Source of the DNA: Bradyrhizobium archetypum | GTDB taxonomy: Bacteria; Pseudomonadota; Alphaproteobacteria; Rhizobiales; Xanthobacteraceae | Assembly (NCBI RefSeq): GCF_013114835.1 | Contig: NZ_JAAVLW010000002.1 | Location: 496,001-560,000 of the forward strand | Length of the DNA stretch: 64,000 nt | Reading direction: 5' to 3' | Made by a program: the position numbers and the translations under genes | Shown here: piece after piece, positions 1 to 9,130 of the stretch | Numbering within the stretch: the stretch's first letter is position 1 | Layout of the letters: each line of letters begins with the position of its first letter | The notes under the pieces: generated by a model | What the model saw: only the letters and a program-made list of their open reading frames with translations | The model's database searches: none | Told to the model about the DNA's origin: nothing

Positions 1-900
1 GGTCGTAACTAGCAGCCGCGCATTTACCAGCTCACCCGGCCACAGCTCGCGGGACTTGTTGGGAAAGTTGGCCTTGAGCTGGATCGAGCCGGTGGTCTGC
101 AGGATCTCGTTGTTGACCAGCGCGAGCTTGCCCTGTCCGAGCTGGACCGAATTGGCCTGATCATAGGCGAGCACCGGCAGCGGCGTGCTACTGGCCTGCT
201 GTTGCGTTACGATCTGCGGCAGCACCCCTTCCGGCAGGGTGAAGATCAGCGAGACGGGATCGAGCTGCGTCACGACGACAAGGCCGTTGGTCGTCGTCGG
301 GCTGATGATGTTGCCAACGTCGATCTGGCGAATGCCCACCACGCCGTCGATCGGCGAGGTCAGGCGGGTGTAGCTGAGTTGCACCTTGGCAGCGTCGATC
401 AGCGCCTGGTCAGTCTTGATCGCGGCTTCCAACTGGCCGACCTGCGCTTTCTGCGTTTCGATCAATTGTGGCGTGGCCCAGCCCTTGTCGCCAAGTTGGC
501 TGTAACGCGTGAGATTGGCGCGGGCATTGGTCAATTGAGCCTGATCGCGCTGCAGATTTCCTTCGAACTGGTCGATCTGCGCCTGGTAGGGACGCGGATC
601 GATTTGCGCGAGCAGGTCACCCGCATGGACGGTCTGTCCTTCGGTGAAGTTGATGCTGATGATCTGGCCCTGGATCTGGGCGCGCACGACGTCGGTGTTG
701 TAGGCGATCACGGTGCCGACGCCGTTCTGGTAAATTGGCACGTCATGCTCGGCGACTACGCCGGCAACGACGGGCACCGGAGCTGGCGCCGCCGCCGCGG
801 CGGCGGCGGCTTTGAACGTATTGGCGTGCGTCAGATAGAGAAGGCCGCCTGAGGCGGCGACGCCGAACACGACTGCTGGTATTGCGACTTTCATTTTCAT
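1..900 (-). CDS. RND efflux periplasmic adaptor (HlyD/MdtA-like), 3' truncated by window edge
   Basis: Membrane fusion subunit that would link an inner-membrane RND pump to an outer-membrane channel. The minus frame is open from the ATG at 900 to the left edge (about 300 residues visible). It starts with a membrane anchor/signal segment and an Ala/Pro-rich linker. A biotinyl-lipoyl-like half follows (GQIISINFTEGQTVHAGDLL), then a coiled-coil hairpin (QLTNARANLTRYSQL), the second lipoyl half (SPIDGVVGIRQIDVGNII) and a beta-barrel part. This order is characteristic of MdtA/AcrA adaptors. A GAGAAG stretch lies upstream of the start. The RND pump gene is expected just outside the window; substrate cannot be inferred. 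Confidence 0.9.
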   Translation of the reverse strand, partial: MKMKVAIPAVVFGVAASGGLLYLTHANTFKAAAAAAAAPAPVPVVAGVVAEHDVPIYQNGVGTVIAYNTDVVRAQIQGQIISINFTEGQTVHAGDLLAQIDPRPYQAQIDQFEGNLQRDQAQLTNARANLTRYSQLGDKGWATPQLIETQKAQVGQLEAAIKTDQALIDAAKVQLSYTRLTSPIDGVVGIRQIDVGNIISPTTTNGLVVVTQLDPVSLIFTLPEGVLPQIVTQQQASSTPLPVLAYDQANSVQLGQGKLALVNNEILQTTGSIQLKANFPNKSRELWPGELVNARLLVTT

Positions 901-927
901 GGCTGCTTCTCGCGAGTGGGTTTCCGA

Positions 928-1665
928 TCAACGGAGCATCGTAGCGGCGGCTGAAAGGCCGGGTATCGTGTTCGGCGCCCCTGTGATGGGGTCCGTGGGC
1001 GCAGCGACGGCTGTCGTGTTCGGGGTCGGAAGTGTGACAGCGGGCACCGTCGGGATCGCTGGCGCGATGGTGCTGACGGTGGGTGTCACGGTAATGGTCG
1101 GCACCGCCGCGGCGGAGCTGATCCCGAGATTGCCGATCTCAGTCGAGCCCATTGGAATGCCGGTCCGCATCACGCCGCCGGGCGCCACCGGAGAGGTCGG
1201 CATCGATGATGCGGCAAGGTTGCCCGATCCCGCGCCGCACATGCTCGACATCCCGGACGTGTCGATCAGGGCCGATGTCGGCGGAATGCCCGATGACGAC
1301 ATTGCCGACGACATTGGCGCTCCCGCCATCGGCATCGTGGACATCGTGCTCTGCGGCGTGACGGTCCCGACTGCCACGCCGCCCCCGTCGAAGGTGGCTG
1401 TCGATCCGAACATCGTCGAGGGTGCCGTACCGATGGTCGAGCATACGGTGCTACCGATCGTGCCGGTCGGCGCCGGACTTACGCCGGGGGATGCGATTTC
1501 CGTTGCGCCGAGCGGGATCCCGGTGCCGCCGACCGGCGCGTTTGGCACCATGCCAAGCGGCGATGTGGCCGAGAGCGAAGGCGTCGGCATCACCGCAGCC
1601 TGCTGCGCGAAGGCTCGGCCGCACAGCAAGGCCGAGGCTGCCGTGATCATCAGGAAGCGTTTCAT
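928..1665 (-). CDS. Exported low-complexity hypothetical protein with internal duplication
   Basis: Function not recognised. The 245-residue product begins with a clear Sec signal peptide (MKRFLMITAASALLCGRAFA, cleavage after about residue 20). The rest is rich in Pro, Ser, Thr, Ala and Gly. The motif TGIPLGATEI at about residues 48-57 recurs as TGIPMGSTEI at about 168-177, each followed by a short PG(V/I)S-like segment, which suggests an old duplication. Two or three Cys could form disulfides. GGAG six bases before the ATG supports the start. The gene is 27 bp upstream of the adaptor gene on the same strand and may be cotranscribed. The long plus-strand reading frame over it is a composition artefact. 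Confidence 0.75.
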   Translation of the reverse strand: MKRFLMITAASALLCGRAFAQQAAVMPTPSLSATSPLGMVPNAPVGGTGIPLGATEIASPGVSPAPTGTIGSTVCSTIGTAPSTMFGSTATFDGGGVAVGTVTPQSTMSTMPMAGAPMSSAMSSSGIPPTSALIDTSGMSSMCGAGSGNLAASSMPTSPVAPGGVMRTGIPMGSTEIGNLGISSAAAVPTITVTPTVSTIAPAIPTVPAVTLPTPNTTAVAAPTDPITGAPNTIPGLSAAATMLR

Positions 1666-1840
1666 GTTGCTCTCCAGTGTCGTTCAGTCGGCACGACGAA
1701 CGCGTGGAGCGAAGTCCACGCGACATCTGCCCGGCTGTTGGGGGAAGATCGGTCCGGAGGACGCCAAGAAGACCGGAAAAACGTCCTCCGAACCGACGGC
1801 CCGCGCACGCAGAGGTTTGCGCGGCGAGTTCAGCTACAGC

Positions 1841-2242
1841 TCAGCGGCAAGGGGGTGTTGGGTGCAGGTAGTACCAGTCGTAGCAGTCGGGATAACCGTA
1901 GTAGTATCCGTAACCGTATCCTGGCCCGTATGCGCCGAAGCGATGCAGAGCGTGCTGGTGGAGTCCGAAGCCATGCGCGCCAATGTGACCGACGCTGCCG
2001 ATGTGGCCATAGCCGAGGCCTCCCACGTGTTCCCCGGCACCCATGCCGCCGATATGGGCGCCGCCGCCAAAGCCTCCGATGTGGCCTCCGCCACCAAAGC
2101 CGCCGCCCATATGGCCTCCGCCACCGAAGCCGCCTCCAAAACCTCCGCCGTGACCACCGCCACCACCGCGGGCTTCGGCGGCGCCCGCCAGCAGGCTCGA
2201 AGCAAGAAGAGCTGTTGCCAATATCGCAATCATCCGTTTCAT
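1841..2242 (-). CDS. Exported glycine-rich hypothetical protein
   Basis: A 133-residue protein with a Sec signal peptide (MKRMIAILATALLASSLLAG). A long run of Gly-Gly-Gly-His / Gly-Gly-Gly-Phe repeats follows to about residue 90, and the end is Tyr/Gly/Pro-rich with two Cys (PDCYDWYYLHPTPPCR). AGGAG seven bases before the ATG marks the start. Short Gly/His-rich exported proteins of this type are common in Bradyrhizobium; roles in metal binding or the cell surface are only guesses. The low-complexity DNA creates long overlapping frames on the other strand, which are not believed to be genes. Confidence 0.75.
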   Translation of the reverse strand: MKRMIAILATALLASSLLAGAAEARGGGGGHGGGFGGGFGGGGHMGGGFGGGGHIGGFGGGAHIGGMGAGEHVGGLGYGHIGSVGHIGAHGFGLHQHALHRFGAYGPGYGYGYYYGYPDCYDWYYLHPTPPCR

Positions 2243-2439
2243 CGTGACACTCCTTTTCAGTCAGATTGCTCGGCGCCGTGACGCGCTAACTTTCAGCGAG
2301 CTGCGCGAGCCAACGTCGGATGGGTGACAGGTAGGTGCGATGCACAACGCATCCATTAAATTCGGCGTTAGTCGCGTTCACGAAGAGCGCAGCGCCAGAC
2401 GGGCATAAAAGGCGAGCGCCGTGCGCGCGGTAAAGAAAC

Positions 2440-2464
2440 GGGCTGGCGGAAATCCCGCCAGCCC
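2440..2464 (-). terminator. Rho-independent-like terminator of the small gene at 2494
   Basis: Perfect 10-bp inverted repeat GGGCTGGCGG / CCGCCAGCCC with a 5-base loop (AAATC). It lies 29 bp beyond the stop of the minus-strand gene. Read on the minus strand the stem is followed by GTTTCTTT, a short T-rich tract. Confidence 0.75.
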
Positions 2465-2493
2465 ATCATGCGTCGTCAATCGCAGCGCGTGGA

Positions 2494-2724
2494 TCAGTAA
2501 CCCGTGTTGGGCTCGCAAGGCGGCACGGTCCAAGGTGCAGTGGCATACGCACCGACGTCCGGTGCGCGGACGCAGCTACCGCGATCGGCCGAACGCGTGA
2601 CGGATGCCATATTCGCATAGTCGTTGGTTACGACATGCCGCGTGCTGTGCGTGGCGGCGCGCGCCGGTGTGGCGAGGGCGGCCGCGGCGAGCAGCGCAGC
2701 CGACAGGAGTTTCACTTTGCGCAT
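2494..2724 (-). CDS. Small exported hypothetical protein
   Basis: A 76-residue protein with a signal peptide (MRKVKLLSAALLAAAALATPARA) and a short mature part containing two Cys, one in DRGSCVRAPDVGAY and one in WTVPPCEPNTGY. The ATG at 2724 is preferred over the in-frame ATG at 2736 because GGAG lies seven bases upstream of it. The mature region resembles small periplasmic proteins common in Bradyrhizobium, of unknown function. It has its own hairpin terminator downstream. Confidence 0.7.
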   Translation of the reverse strand: MRKVKLLSAALLAAAALATPARAATHSTRHVVTNDYANMASVTRSADRGSCVRAPDVGAYATAPWTVPPCEPNTGY

Positions 2725-2736
2725 GGTATTCTCCAT

Positions 2737-3151
2737 TCGGTGAGGGGAAGCCGGGTTGGCTTCTTCGTCTGACGTGCGGCTCGCCTGTCCTCGTCCAAAG
2801 CGAATATCGCTTCACGCGCTTTCAACTCGACGTGAGGATGACGCAGGCCTCGATCTGCCCGAAATCGCGGCGGCTGAAGTGATAGTGCAGGCGTGCCGAT
2901 TGATTAAATCTCTATTTATTGGTGCTACTCGCCGACAAGGGCTACCTGTTTGGGACGGTCCTGCTGTGCTCGTCCCGAGGCGGCGGAATGGCTGCCGGGC
3001 GGATGGTGCCTGCCGGATCCCCTAAGGGATGGCGGCGCCGTCTGGTTCCCTGAACGTGAGATGTGCGGGCCTCGCCATGGCTTTGTCGGCTGGCCAGCGT
3101 ATCATTATAACCGCCGCGAGTGCGCATCTTGAGGGCAATCGGACTGATCAG
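2737..3151. other. Intergenic region before the two-component operon
   Basis: Holds divergent upstream regions for the small exported protein (minus) and the response regulator (plus). Reading frames here are short, overlap on both strands and look non-coding. No convincing operator seen. Confidence 0.5.
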
Positions 3152-3829
3152 ATGACGAAGGTTCTCCTCATAGAAGATGACAAAGAGACGGCGGGAGAAA
3201 TCACCGCCGAACTGGCTGATCGCGGCTTCGACGTGGAATGGTCCTCGGACGGGCTGGACGGGCTTGCCAAGGCGCGTAATCTGCGGCCGGACGCCATGAT
3301 AGTCGACCGCCTGCTGCCGGGAATGGATGGTCTCACCGTGATCGAGTCGCTGCGGAAAGATCAGGTGCGGACGCCTGTGCTCGTGCTGAGCGCGCTTGGC
3401 GCGGTCGATGACCGAGTGCGCGGATTGCGGATGGGCGGCGACGATTACCTCACCAAGCCGTTTGCGATCGTCGAACTCGTCGCGCGCATAGAGGCGTTAC
3501 TTCGTCGCCCGCTGGAAACGCGGGAAACCATCTTGCGGGTAGGGCAACTTGAACTCGATCTGATCGAGCGCACGGCGAGGCGTGGCGATCGCAACATCGA
3601 TCTGTTGCCGCGCGAGTTTCGGCTGCTCGAGTACATGATGCGACGGTGCGATCAGTTGTTGACGCGGGCGATGCTGCTCGAAGAGGTGTGGAATTACAAG
3701 TTCGTTCCGGCAACCAACCTGGTTGACGTGCATATGGGCCGCGTGCGGCACAAGGTGGACGGCCCGGGCGACACCCCGATGATTCACAATGTCCGCGGCG
3801 CAGGGTTCATTCTGCGCGCAGTACCCTGA
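3152..3829 (+). CDS. OmpR-family response regulator
   Basis: A 225-residue DNA-binding response regulator. The receiver domain (about residues 1-115) has the acidic pair (IEDD), the phospho-acceptor Asp at about residue 52 (DAMIVDRLLPGMDG) and the conserved Lys in DDYLTKPF. The C-terminal winged helix (about 130-225) has LLPREFRLLEYMMRR and HMGRVRHKVD. An upstream in-frame start would add 41 unconserved residues, so the ATG giving MTKVLLIEDD is chosen. It is followed after 74 bp by its likely cognate kinase. The signal and target genes cannot be read from sequence. Confidence 0.93.
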   Translation: MTKVLLIEDDKETAGEITAELADRGFDVEWSSDGLDGLAKARNLRPDAMIVDRLLPGMDGLTVIESLRKDQVRTPVLVLSALGAVDDRVRGLRMGGDDYLTKPFAIVELVARIEALLRRPLETRETILRVGQLELDLIERTARRGDRNIDLLPREFRLLEYMMRRCDQLLTRAMLLEEVWNYKFVPATNLVDVHMGRVRHKVDGPGDTPMIHNVRGAGFILRAVP

Positions 3830-3903
3830 GCAATTTTAGCGATCGTGGCGGGCACCCGCGCGGGCCCGGTGAGGCAATTGGGCGGCAGGTCCCGAAGCGT
3901 CAG

Positions 3904-5268
3904 ATGCAATTCGTGCGCTCCAACACGTTTCACTGGGCCGCAGCACTGGCAGGCCTGTTTGCAGCTTTTGTCACCATCCTGTTCGGGTTCATTTACTTCA
4001 AAATAGACAGCTACCTGATCGCGCGTTCAGATCGGATGATCACGACGCAGGTCAATTTTTTTGCGGCGTTGCCGCTCGATCGTCTGATCGCCGCTCTCGA
4101 CGATCATCTGGGGCAGGACTCCCGCGGCGTCCAGTTTGCCGGCGTCTTCGATGCGAAGGGAAGTCGGCTTGCCGGCAATGTCGCAGGCCTGCCGGGCGGG
4201 CTCGAGATCGGTGCTCCGGTAAAAAGCGTGCGGCTCTCGCGAGTTGATGACAAGGAGGTCAATGTGCCATTGGTCAGAGCCGTCGCGCGGGCGCTTGATC
4301 ACGGCAATGTATTGGTAATTGGACGCAACGTCGACGAAACAGGGGAGATATCCAGGGTTGTCGGAGGGGCCCTCGCGTTTGGATTGCTGCCCGCATTCTG
4401 CTTTTGGCTGCTGGCAGGCGCGTGGCTGAGCGTTCGCGCGCAGAGACGTGTCGAAGAGGTCAACTTGCGGGTCCAGCGCATCATCGCAGGCGACCTGCGC
4501 GAGCGATTGCCACACGGGAACATCGATGAACCGTTCTCGAGGCTAGCGGCCATCGTCAACGGCATGCTCGATGAGCTGGAGACCACCATCAACGCGCTGG
4601 CGGGCGTCGGCAACGACATCGCCCACGATCTCAGAACGCCGCTGACGCGCGCACGCCTGACGCTCGAACGCGGCCGTACCAATGCGACCTCGCTGGAGCG
4701 GCTTCAGGAGACCACCGACAAGGCCATTGCTGGCATTGACCAGTCACTGTCGATTGTCACGGCGCTGCTGCGCCTGGCCGAAATCGAAAGCAGCCGCCGG
4801 TCGTCTGCATTCGGAAGGGTGGCGCTCGACGAAATGCTGCGTGAGGTCTGCGACATGTACGAGCCGATCGCAGAAGACAAGCACATCGCGCTGAACGTGG
4901 ATACGTCAGGCAAGCTTTATGTGCACGGCGATAGGGATCTGCTGCTGGAGGCGGTCGCCAATCTCGTCGACAACGCCATCAAGTTCACGCCTGAAAACGG
5001 CGCGGTCAGGCTGGATCTGCTGCGCGGCCAGGGAGAAACCATCCTGCGCGTGACGGACACGGGGCCGGGGATCAGCGATCAGGAACACGACGCCGTTCTG
5101 CGCCGATTCTATCGATCGGACAAGATTCGCAACACGCCAGGCGTCGGCCTCGGACTCAACCTGGTTTCGGCCATCGTGAAGTTGCACGGATTTCGTTTGA
5201 TCATCCACTCCGGCCCGGGGGGCCGGGTGGAGATCATTTGCCCCGATGAGCAAGCCGGCCGGAGATAG
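3904..5268 (+). CDS. Membrane sensor histidine kinase
   Basis: A 454-residue kinase, partner of the preceding regulator. TM1 is at about residues 12-33, a periplasmic sensor region at 34-150, TM2 at about 153-177, and HAMP at about 178-230. The HisKA phospho-acceptor His is at about 241 (NDIAHDLRTPLTRARL). The HATPase domain has an N box (NLVDNAIKFTPENG), G1 (DTGPGISDQE) and G2 (GVGLGLNLVSAIVK). The order is standard for EnvZ/QseC-type kinases and nothing appears missing. The periplasmic domain matches no sensor I recognise. Confidence 0.93.
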   Translation: MQFVRSNTFHWAAALAGLFAAFVTILFGFIYFKIDSYLIARSDRMITTQVNFFAALPLDRLIAALDDHLGQDSRGVQFAGVFDAKGSRLAGNVAGLPGGLEIGAPVKSVRLSRVDDKEVNVPLVRAVARALDHGNVLVIGRNVDETGEISRVVGGALAFGLLPAFCFWLLAGAWLSVRAQRRVEEVNLRVQRIIAGDLRERLPHGNIDEPFSRLAAIVNGMLDELETTINALAGVGNDIAHDLRTPLTRARLTLERGRTNATSLERLQETTDKAIAGIDQSLSIVTALLRLAEIESSRRSSAFGRVALDEMLREVCDMYEPIAEDKHIALNVDTSGKLYVHGDRDLLLEAVANLVDNAIKFTPENGAVRLDLLRGQGETILRVTDTGPGISDQEHDAVLRRFYRSDKIRNTPGVGLGLNLVSAIVKLHGFRLIIHSGPGGRVEIICPDEQAGRR

Positions 5269-5293
5269 GGGGCGGCGAGCTGTTCGGCCAGGG

Positions 5294-5587
5294 TCATCCA
5301 TGCCGGCGGCCATCATGCACGGTGCCGGACGCGTGATGGACCCGGCTGTGCTGCCAGACGTTTGGACCGGCCAAGCCGCTTTCCCGCTCATTATAGGATT
5401 GCATCACCGAGGGCGGCAGCCCTTCCATCCTGTAGGCCGGCGTGGGCGCACCACCATTCAGGACGTCCAGGTTCGGGTAAAAGAATGCGAAAGCACCAGG
5501 CTCCTGGATGGCTTCCTGCGCGAAAGCGGGGGCTGCTGCCATCATCGACAGCAGTCCCGCGACGGCGATTGTCTTGATCGAGATCAT
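5294..5587 (-). CDS. Small exported hypothetical protein
   Basis: A 97-residue protein with a signal peptide (MISIKTIAVAGLLSMMAAAPAFA). The mature part begins QEAIQEPGAFAFFYPNLDVL and ends His/Arg-rich. GGAG seven bases before the ATG supports the start. It converges on the histidine kinase gene with 25 bp between the stops. The function is unknown. The last 25 or so residues look less conserved in character, so the 3' end could be eroded. Confidence 0.6.
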   Translation of the reverse strand: MISIKTIAVAGLLSMMAAAPAFAQEAIQEPGAFAFFYPNLDVLNGGAPTPAYRMEGLPPSVMQSYNERESGLAGPNVWQHSRVHHASGTVHDGRRHG

Positions 5588-5980
5588 TGTCTTTCTCCAT
5601 GTTTGTCGATGCGGGAATTCGCTGGACGCGCAAGCGCGGCCGCGCGCCGCAAGGGACGTGCGTTCTTCGAACGCGAACTGCTCGTTTGAAACTGCACCCG
5701 GAGAGCGGATGCATGGTGGAGATGTAGGGCGAGGGCGGCGTCACCCCACTAAATTGCCTTTTACAAAGCTCAACCAATCTTGAGCCTTATCGGGGGGCGT
5801 CGCACGGGAAGCGGTTGCTTCGAAGTTGCTGTCCAGACGGATCGTGCAATTTTGAAATTCGAGACCGGAATGGCGCGCACGCTAACGGCGAATTTAGAAT
5901 CCTGAATCCCAATTTAATAGATGCGCTGTGGTGTCGTCTCCTAGGGTTCAGCTGCCGGACCCGATGGATTGGAGCTACCC
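5588..5980. other. Upstream region of rpoH-like gene
   Basis: About 390 bp without a supported gene. It becomes AT-rich near 5840-5935, just before the sigma-factor gene, and probably carries its promoter. I could not assign a confident -35/-10 pair or a heat-shock or EcfG-type box by eye. Confidence 0.4.
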
Positions 5981-6880
5981 ATGAACGCGCACAGCACGAC
6001 CATAGACAGGCGAGAGATGTTGACCGGCGACAGATCGCGGGATCTCGCCGATGAATACGTCTCCCTGATCAAGCGATACGCTCTGCTCGAACAGCCGCGT
6101 GAGCAGCAGCTTGCACGGCGCTGGCAGGAGCATCGGGACCGCCGGGCGACCGATACGCTTGTGATCAGCCATCTACGCCTGGCGGCAAAGGTCGCGCGGC
6201 GCTATCAGCGATACGACCTTCCGCTTGCCGATCTGATCGGCGAGGCCAATCTCGGTCTCGTCATCGCGGCCTCGCATTTTGAGCCTGGCCACGGTGCAAG
6301 GTTTTCCACCTATGCCCTGTGGTGGATCAAGGCCGCCATCCACGATTACATTCTGCGGTCGCGCTCGCTGGTCAAGATGGGGACCACGGCCGCCCAGCGG
6401 AAGCTGTTCTTTGGCTTTAGGCGCGCCATGCGCAAGTTCGGAGGCGACAAGACGGGGCTCACGCAGGAGGTGGCCGAGGCCGTCGCGCGTGAGCTCGCGG
6501 TCCCGCTTCGCGAAGTGATCGAGATGAGCAGCCGCCTGACAGGGGACCTTTCCCTGAACAGGCCCGTCAATGACGATGGGGCGACCGAATGGGAGGCAAC
6601 ACTGGTCGATCAATCGCCGAATGCCGAGGCGATCGTCACCGAGCAGGATGAAAGCGCGCGAAAGGCAAGAGCACTCCAGTCAGCCCTTGACGTGCTGACG
6701 GCGCGTGAACGTCGTGTGTTCGCGGCGCGGCGGCTCAGCGAGGATCCGCCGAGCCTTGAGGAACTCGGGCGTGAGCTGTCCATTTCCGGCGAGCGCGTGC
6801 GGCAAATCGAAACCGTGGCCTTCGAAAAGGTCAGGCGCGCGGCCACCAGGAATTTGCGACCCGCTCTTCTCCCGGTGTGA
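5981..6880 (+). CDS. rpoH: RpoH-like (sigma-32 family) RNA polymerase sigma factor
   Basis: A 299-residue alternative sigma factor. Region 2 (LRLAAKVARRYQRYDLPLADLIGEANLGL ... FSTYALWWIKAAIHDYILR) carries the conserved -10 recognition stretch. The RpoH box follows, QRKLFFGFRRAMRKFG, typical of heat-shock sigma factors. Region 4 (LTARERRVFAARRL ... LEELGRELSISGERVRQIE) binds -35. GGAG six bases before the ATG at 5981 fixes the start over the upstream TTG. Rhizobia carry several rpoH paralogs, and this one may not be the main heat-shock copy. It is monocistronic as far as visible. Confidence 0.9.
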   Translation: MNAHSTTIDRREMLTGDRSRDLADEYVSLIKRYALLEQPREQQLARRWQEHRDRRATDTLVISHLRLAAKVARRYQRYDLPLADLIGEANLGLVIAASHFEPGHGARFSTYALWWIKAAIHDYILRSRSLVKMGTTAAQRKLFFGFRRAMRKFGGDKTGLTQEVAEAVARELAVPLREVIEMSSRLTGDLSLNRPVNDDGATEWEATLVDQSPNAEAIVTEQDESARKARALQSALDVLTARERRVFAARRLSEDPPSLEELGRELSISGERVRQIETVAFEKVRRAATRNLRPALLPV

Positions 6881-6945
6881 GAGGTAGCCAAGTCCCGAGT
6901 GTTGCTCCGGGGCTTTGCAGCTCGACCAGCTCGTTTTCGCCGACC

Positions 6946-7134
6946 GGGCTTACCGCCCAGCTTGTCATCGCAGACCCATATCTCGTCGTGATGCTGATGT
7001 GGGCTGGCAAGGTTGAGATCGAAGTACCAAAGCGGCTCAGCGGCTATCTCGCGCGGATGAAGACGAGGCCTTCGGTCGTCAGAGCGCTCGCATATGAAGG
7101 CCTGAGCCTGGACTCACGGCAGTGGTTCTCCTGA
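6946..7134 (+). pseudogene. C-terminal fragment of a glutathione S-transferase
   Basis: The frame reads TAQLVIADPYLVVMLMWAG, then VPKRLSGYLARMKTRPSVVRALAYEGL before a stop. This matches the GST C-terminal helical domain pattern (FTVADAYLF.ML.WA ... Y..R...RP.V..AL..EG). The thioredoxin-like N-terminal domain is absent, because the next gene upstream is the sigma factor. Upstream residues drift out of frame, so this is a remnant and not a functional gene. The family call is from motif memory only. Confidence 0.55.
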
Positions 7135-7234
7135 CCGGGGTTGGGGTCGAAGACCTCTGGCGCGAGCCGGAGAATGCCGCAGCAGCAATTGGAGCGGCAG
7201 CAATAGTCGCAATGTGAAGTTAAAGGACACAACT

Positions 7235-8038
7235 ATGGACGATGAATCCACCGAAAGCGGCGCCAAGATTACGATCGAACGTCAAGGACATATCCTTCTG
7301 ATCGGGATCAACCGACCTTACATCCACAATCGTATTGACCCCGAGGCGTATCATGCACTCGCGAAAGTCTATTACGACTACGATCACGAAAGTTCGCTGA
7401 GAGCAGCCGTACTTTTTGGCCAGGGTGAGAACTTCTCGCGCGGCGTTGATGTCGACGCATTCACCGAGCTTGCCAAGACCGGAAAGCCGACTGAACTCGT
7501 CGAAGGAGAGCTGGATCCTCTCGGAAAGATCAAGCGCTTGAGCAAACCGCTCATTGTGGTCGCGCATGGTGATACATGGAACATGGGGCATGAACTCCTG
7601 CTCACCGCGGATGTCCGGATCGCTGCCGCCGATGTCCGGTTCGGCCAGGATGAAAACACTCATGGTCGCTTTTCGGGTGGTGGTGCGACCGTGAGGTTCG
7701 TCCGCGAGGCAGGCTGGGCGAACGCGATGAGATACATGTTGACGGGCGACCATTGGGGAGCGGACGAAGCGCGCCGCATTGGTGTCGTTCAGGAGATCGC
7801 GTCTGACCGCGAGAAGGCGCTTGCTCTTGGTATCGAGATCGCGGGACGGGTCGCCCGCTGCGCGCCGCTCGGCATCCGGACGACCCTCGCATTAGCCCAC
7901 CTCGCGATAGATGCGGGGGAGGACGCAGCCTACTGCGAACTCGATGCACAATATGGCGCGCTATACCGCACGAACGATTTTCTTGAGGGGCGCAAAGCGG
8001 AGGCGGAAGGCCGTCCACCGAATTATGTCGGCACCTAA
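7235..8038 (+). CDS. Enoyl-CoA hydratase/isomerase (crotonase) family protein
   Basis: A 267-residue crotonase-fold protein, predicted to act on acyl-CoA-type or related carbonyl substrates. ITIERQGHILLIGINRP opens the fold. The oxyanion-hole segment LRAAVLFGQGENFSRGVDVD matches the family pattern, and KPLIVVAHGDTWNMGHELLLTADVRIAA gives the second. The usual catalytic Glu positions are not obvious, so the exact reaction (hydratase, isomerase or other) is open. The ATG at 7235 is chosen because AGGA lies eight bases upstream; an in-frame start at 7214 adds seven residues. It stands alone between decayed sequences. Confidence 0.88.
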   Translation: MDDESTESGAKITIERQGHILLIGINRPYIHNRIDPEAYHALAKVYYDYDHESSLRAAVLFGQGENFSRGVDVDAFTELAKTGKPTELVEGELDPLGKIKRLSKPLIVVAHGDTWNMGHELLLTADVRIAAADVRFGQDENTHGRFSGGGATVRFVREAGWANAMRYMLTGDHWGADEARRIGVVQEIASDREKALALGIEIAGRVARCAPLGIRTTLALAHLAIDAGEDAAYCELDAQYGALYRTNDFLEGRKAEAEGRPPNYVGT

Positions 8039-8848
8039 CGGGCGTGCCTTCTCCATCGATCATTAGATCCCGTTATTCGGCGGCGCAGCCGCCGGAATGC
8101 GGGCTTGGTAGTGCCCGAAACGGATCAGTGTAACTAAGTCGCCACAGCAAACCGGATTCCGCCGGCATGTGTCAAGCAGCGTGCAGACACGCGCGGGCAA
8201 CAGAATGAATTGCATTTCTTCGAGGGGGAAGGCAGCGGTGGCGGTTGCGGACTCGTTTGAAGAGCCTCCAAGCCTCGAACGGGTTCGCTCGCGTCTCTGC
8301 CCTCGCAGGTTGCCGTTCCCGTCAATTCGGCGCTGAGCGCTCGGCGCCGCGCAAATATGCTGGAGGCCGTTCGGGCGCTGGGCCTGCTGACCGCCGCGCA
8401 GCGCGAGTAGCTGGCCGATGTCGTAGCTGGCGAGGTCGCCGTCCACGTCGATCATGTGCACTGATTTTGCCCTAGTTCGGTCTCAGCGTGCCGATCGAAG
8501 CGCATTCTCGATAACGATGCTAACGCTCTGAGGCCCTCATCGACCTCCGCATCACGAGTACGTTTCGCCCCGACAAGCGATGATCGCTGCTCGGTCGGTG
8601 GGGCTTCGTTTCCATAGTGGATAGGCATTCCGGTTGGAAAGCGTCGGTGCGTGTGCATCACTCTTACGAGAAGCTCGCGGAATATCGGCCGAAGGGTATG
8701 CGTCATCGACGGTGAAGAGGGTTTTGCGCTGCTTCGAAACAGAATCCTGTCTCCGTTGTAATGATCCGCTCGCGTGATTGTGCATGGTCAAAACGCGTGA
8801 GGCGCCTAGCTCTAAGTCCAGGTAACCGTAACACGTGGAGTATGAGCC
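8039..8848. other. Long gap with degenerate coding-like text
   Basis: About 810 bp with no supported gene. A plus-strand stretch near 8285-8460 reads coherently (ANMLEAVRALGLLTAAQRE, TAG stop, then LADVVAGEVAVHVDHVH) and may be the end of a decayed gene. Minus-strand frames at 8063-8461 and 8452-8706 show no family motif. Confidence 0.35.
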
Positions 8849-9130
8849 ATGAGGCCGCTTTCGTTTCTTTGCATCGCCGCCTGCCTTGCGCTCTCGAGCG
8901 CGGCGTCTGCCCGCGGCGGCGGGGGATCGCACATGTCGATGGCGAGCGGCGGTGCGCTCGGTACGAGCGCCGCTGCGCCGGGAACGAATTCCCTGGGCAC
9001 CGCACTGCCGTCATCCGGCATCGGTGGTCACGCCATGAAGGGGCCGCTGCTCGGCACGGATCCTACCATCGACAAGGACGACGCACGGCTTGAGAAGATG
9101 CTCGAAGGATCTATCTGCCGCGGCTGTTGA
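8849..9130 (+). CDS. Small exported hypothetical protein
   Basis: A 93-residue protein with a signal peptide (MRPLSFLCIAACLALSSAASA) followed by a Gly/Ser/Ala-rich segment. The C-terminus is more ordered (DPTIDKDDARLEKMLEGSICRGC) and holds two Cys. GGAG eight bases before the ATG supports the start. No known function. It is similar in style to the exported proteins at 928-2724. Confidence 0.65.
   Translation: MRPLSFLCIAACLALSSAASARGGGGSHMSMASGGALGTSAAAPGTNSLGTALPSSGIGGHAMKGPLLGTDPTIDKDDARLEKMLEGSICRGC

Noticed and set aside
899..2281. A 460-codon plus-strand frame across the exported-protein genes
   Set aside because: It lies opposite two genes with signal peptides and good ribosome-binding sites. 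Its translation is a low-complexity mirror of them.
8063..8706. Minus-strand frames in the 8-8.8 kb gap
   Set aside because: They have no signal, no family motif and no ribosome-binding site.
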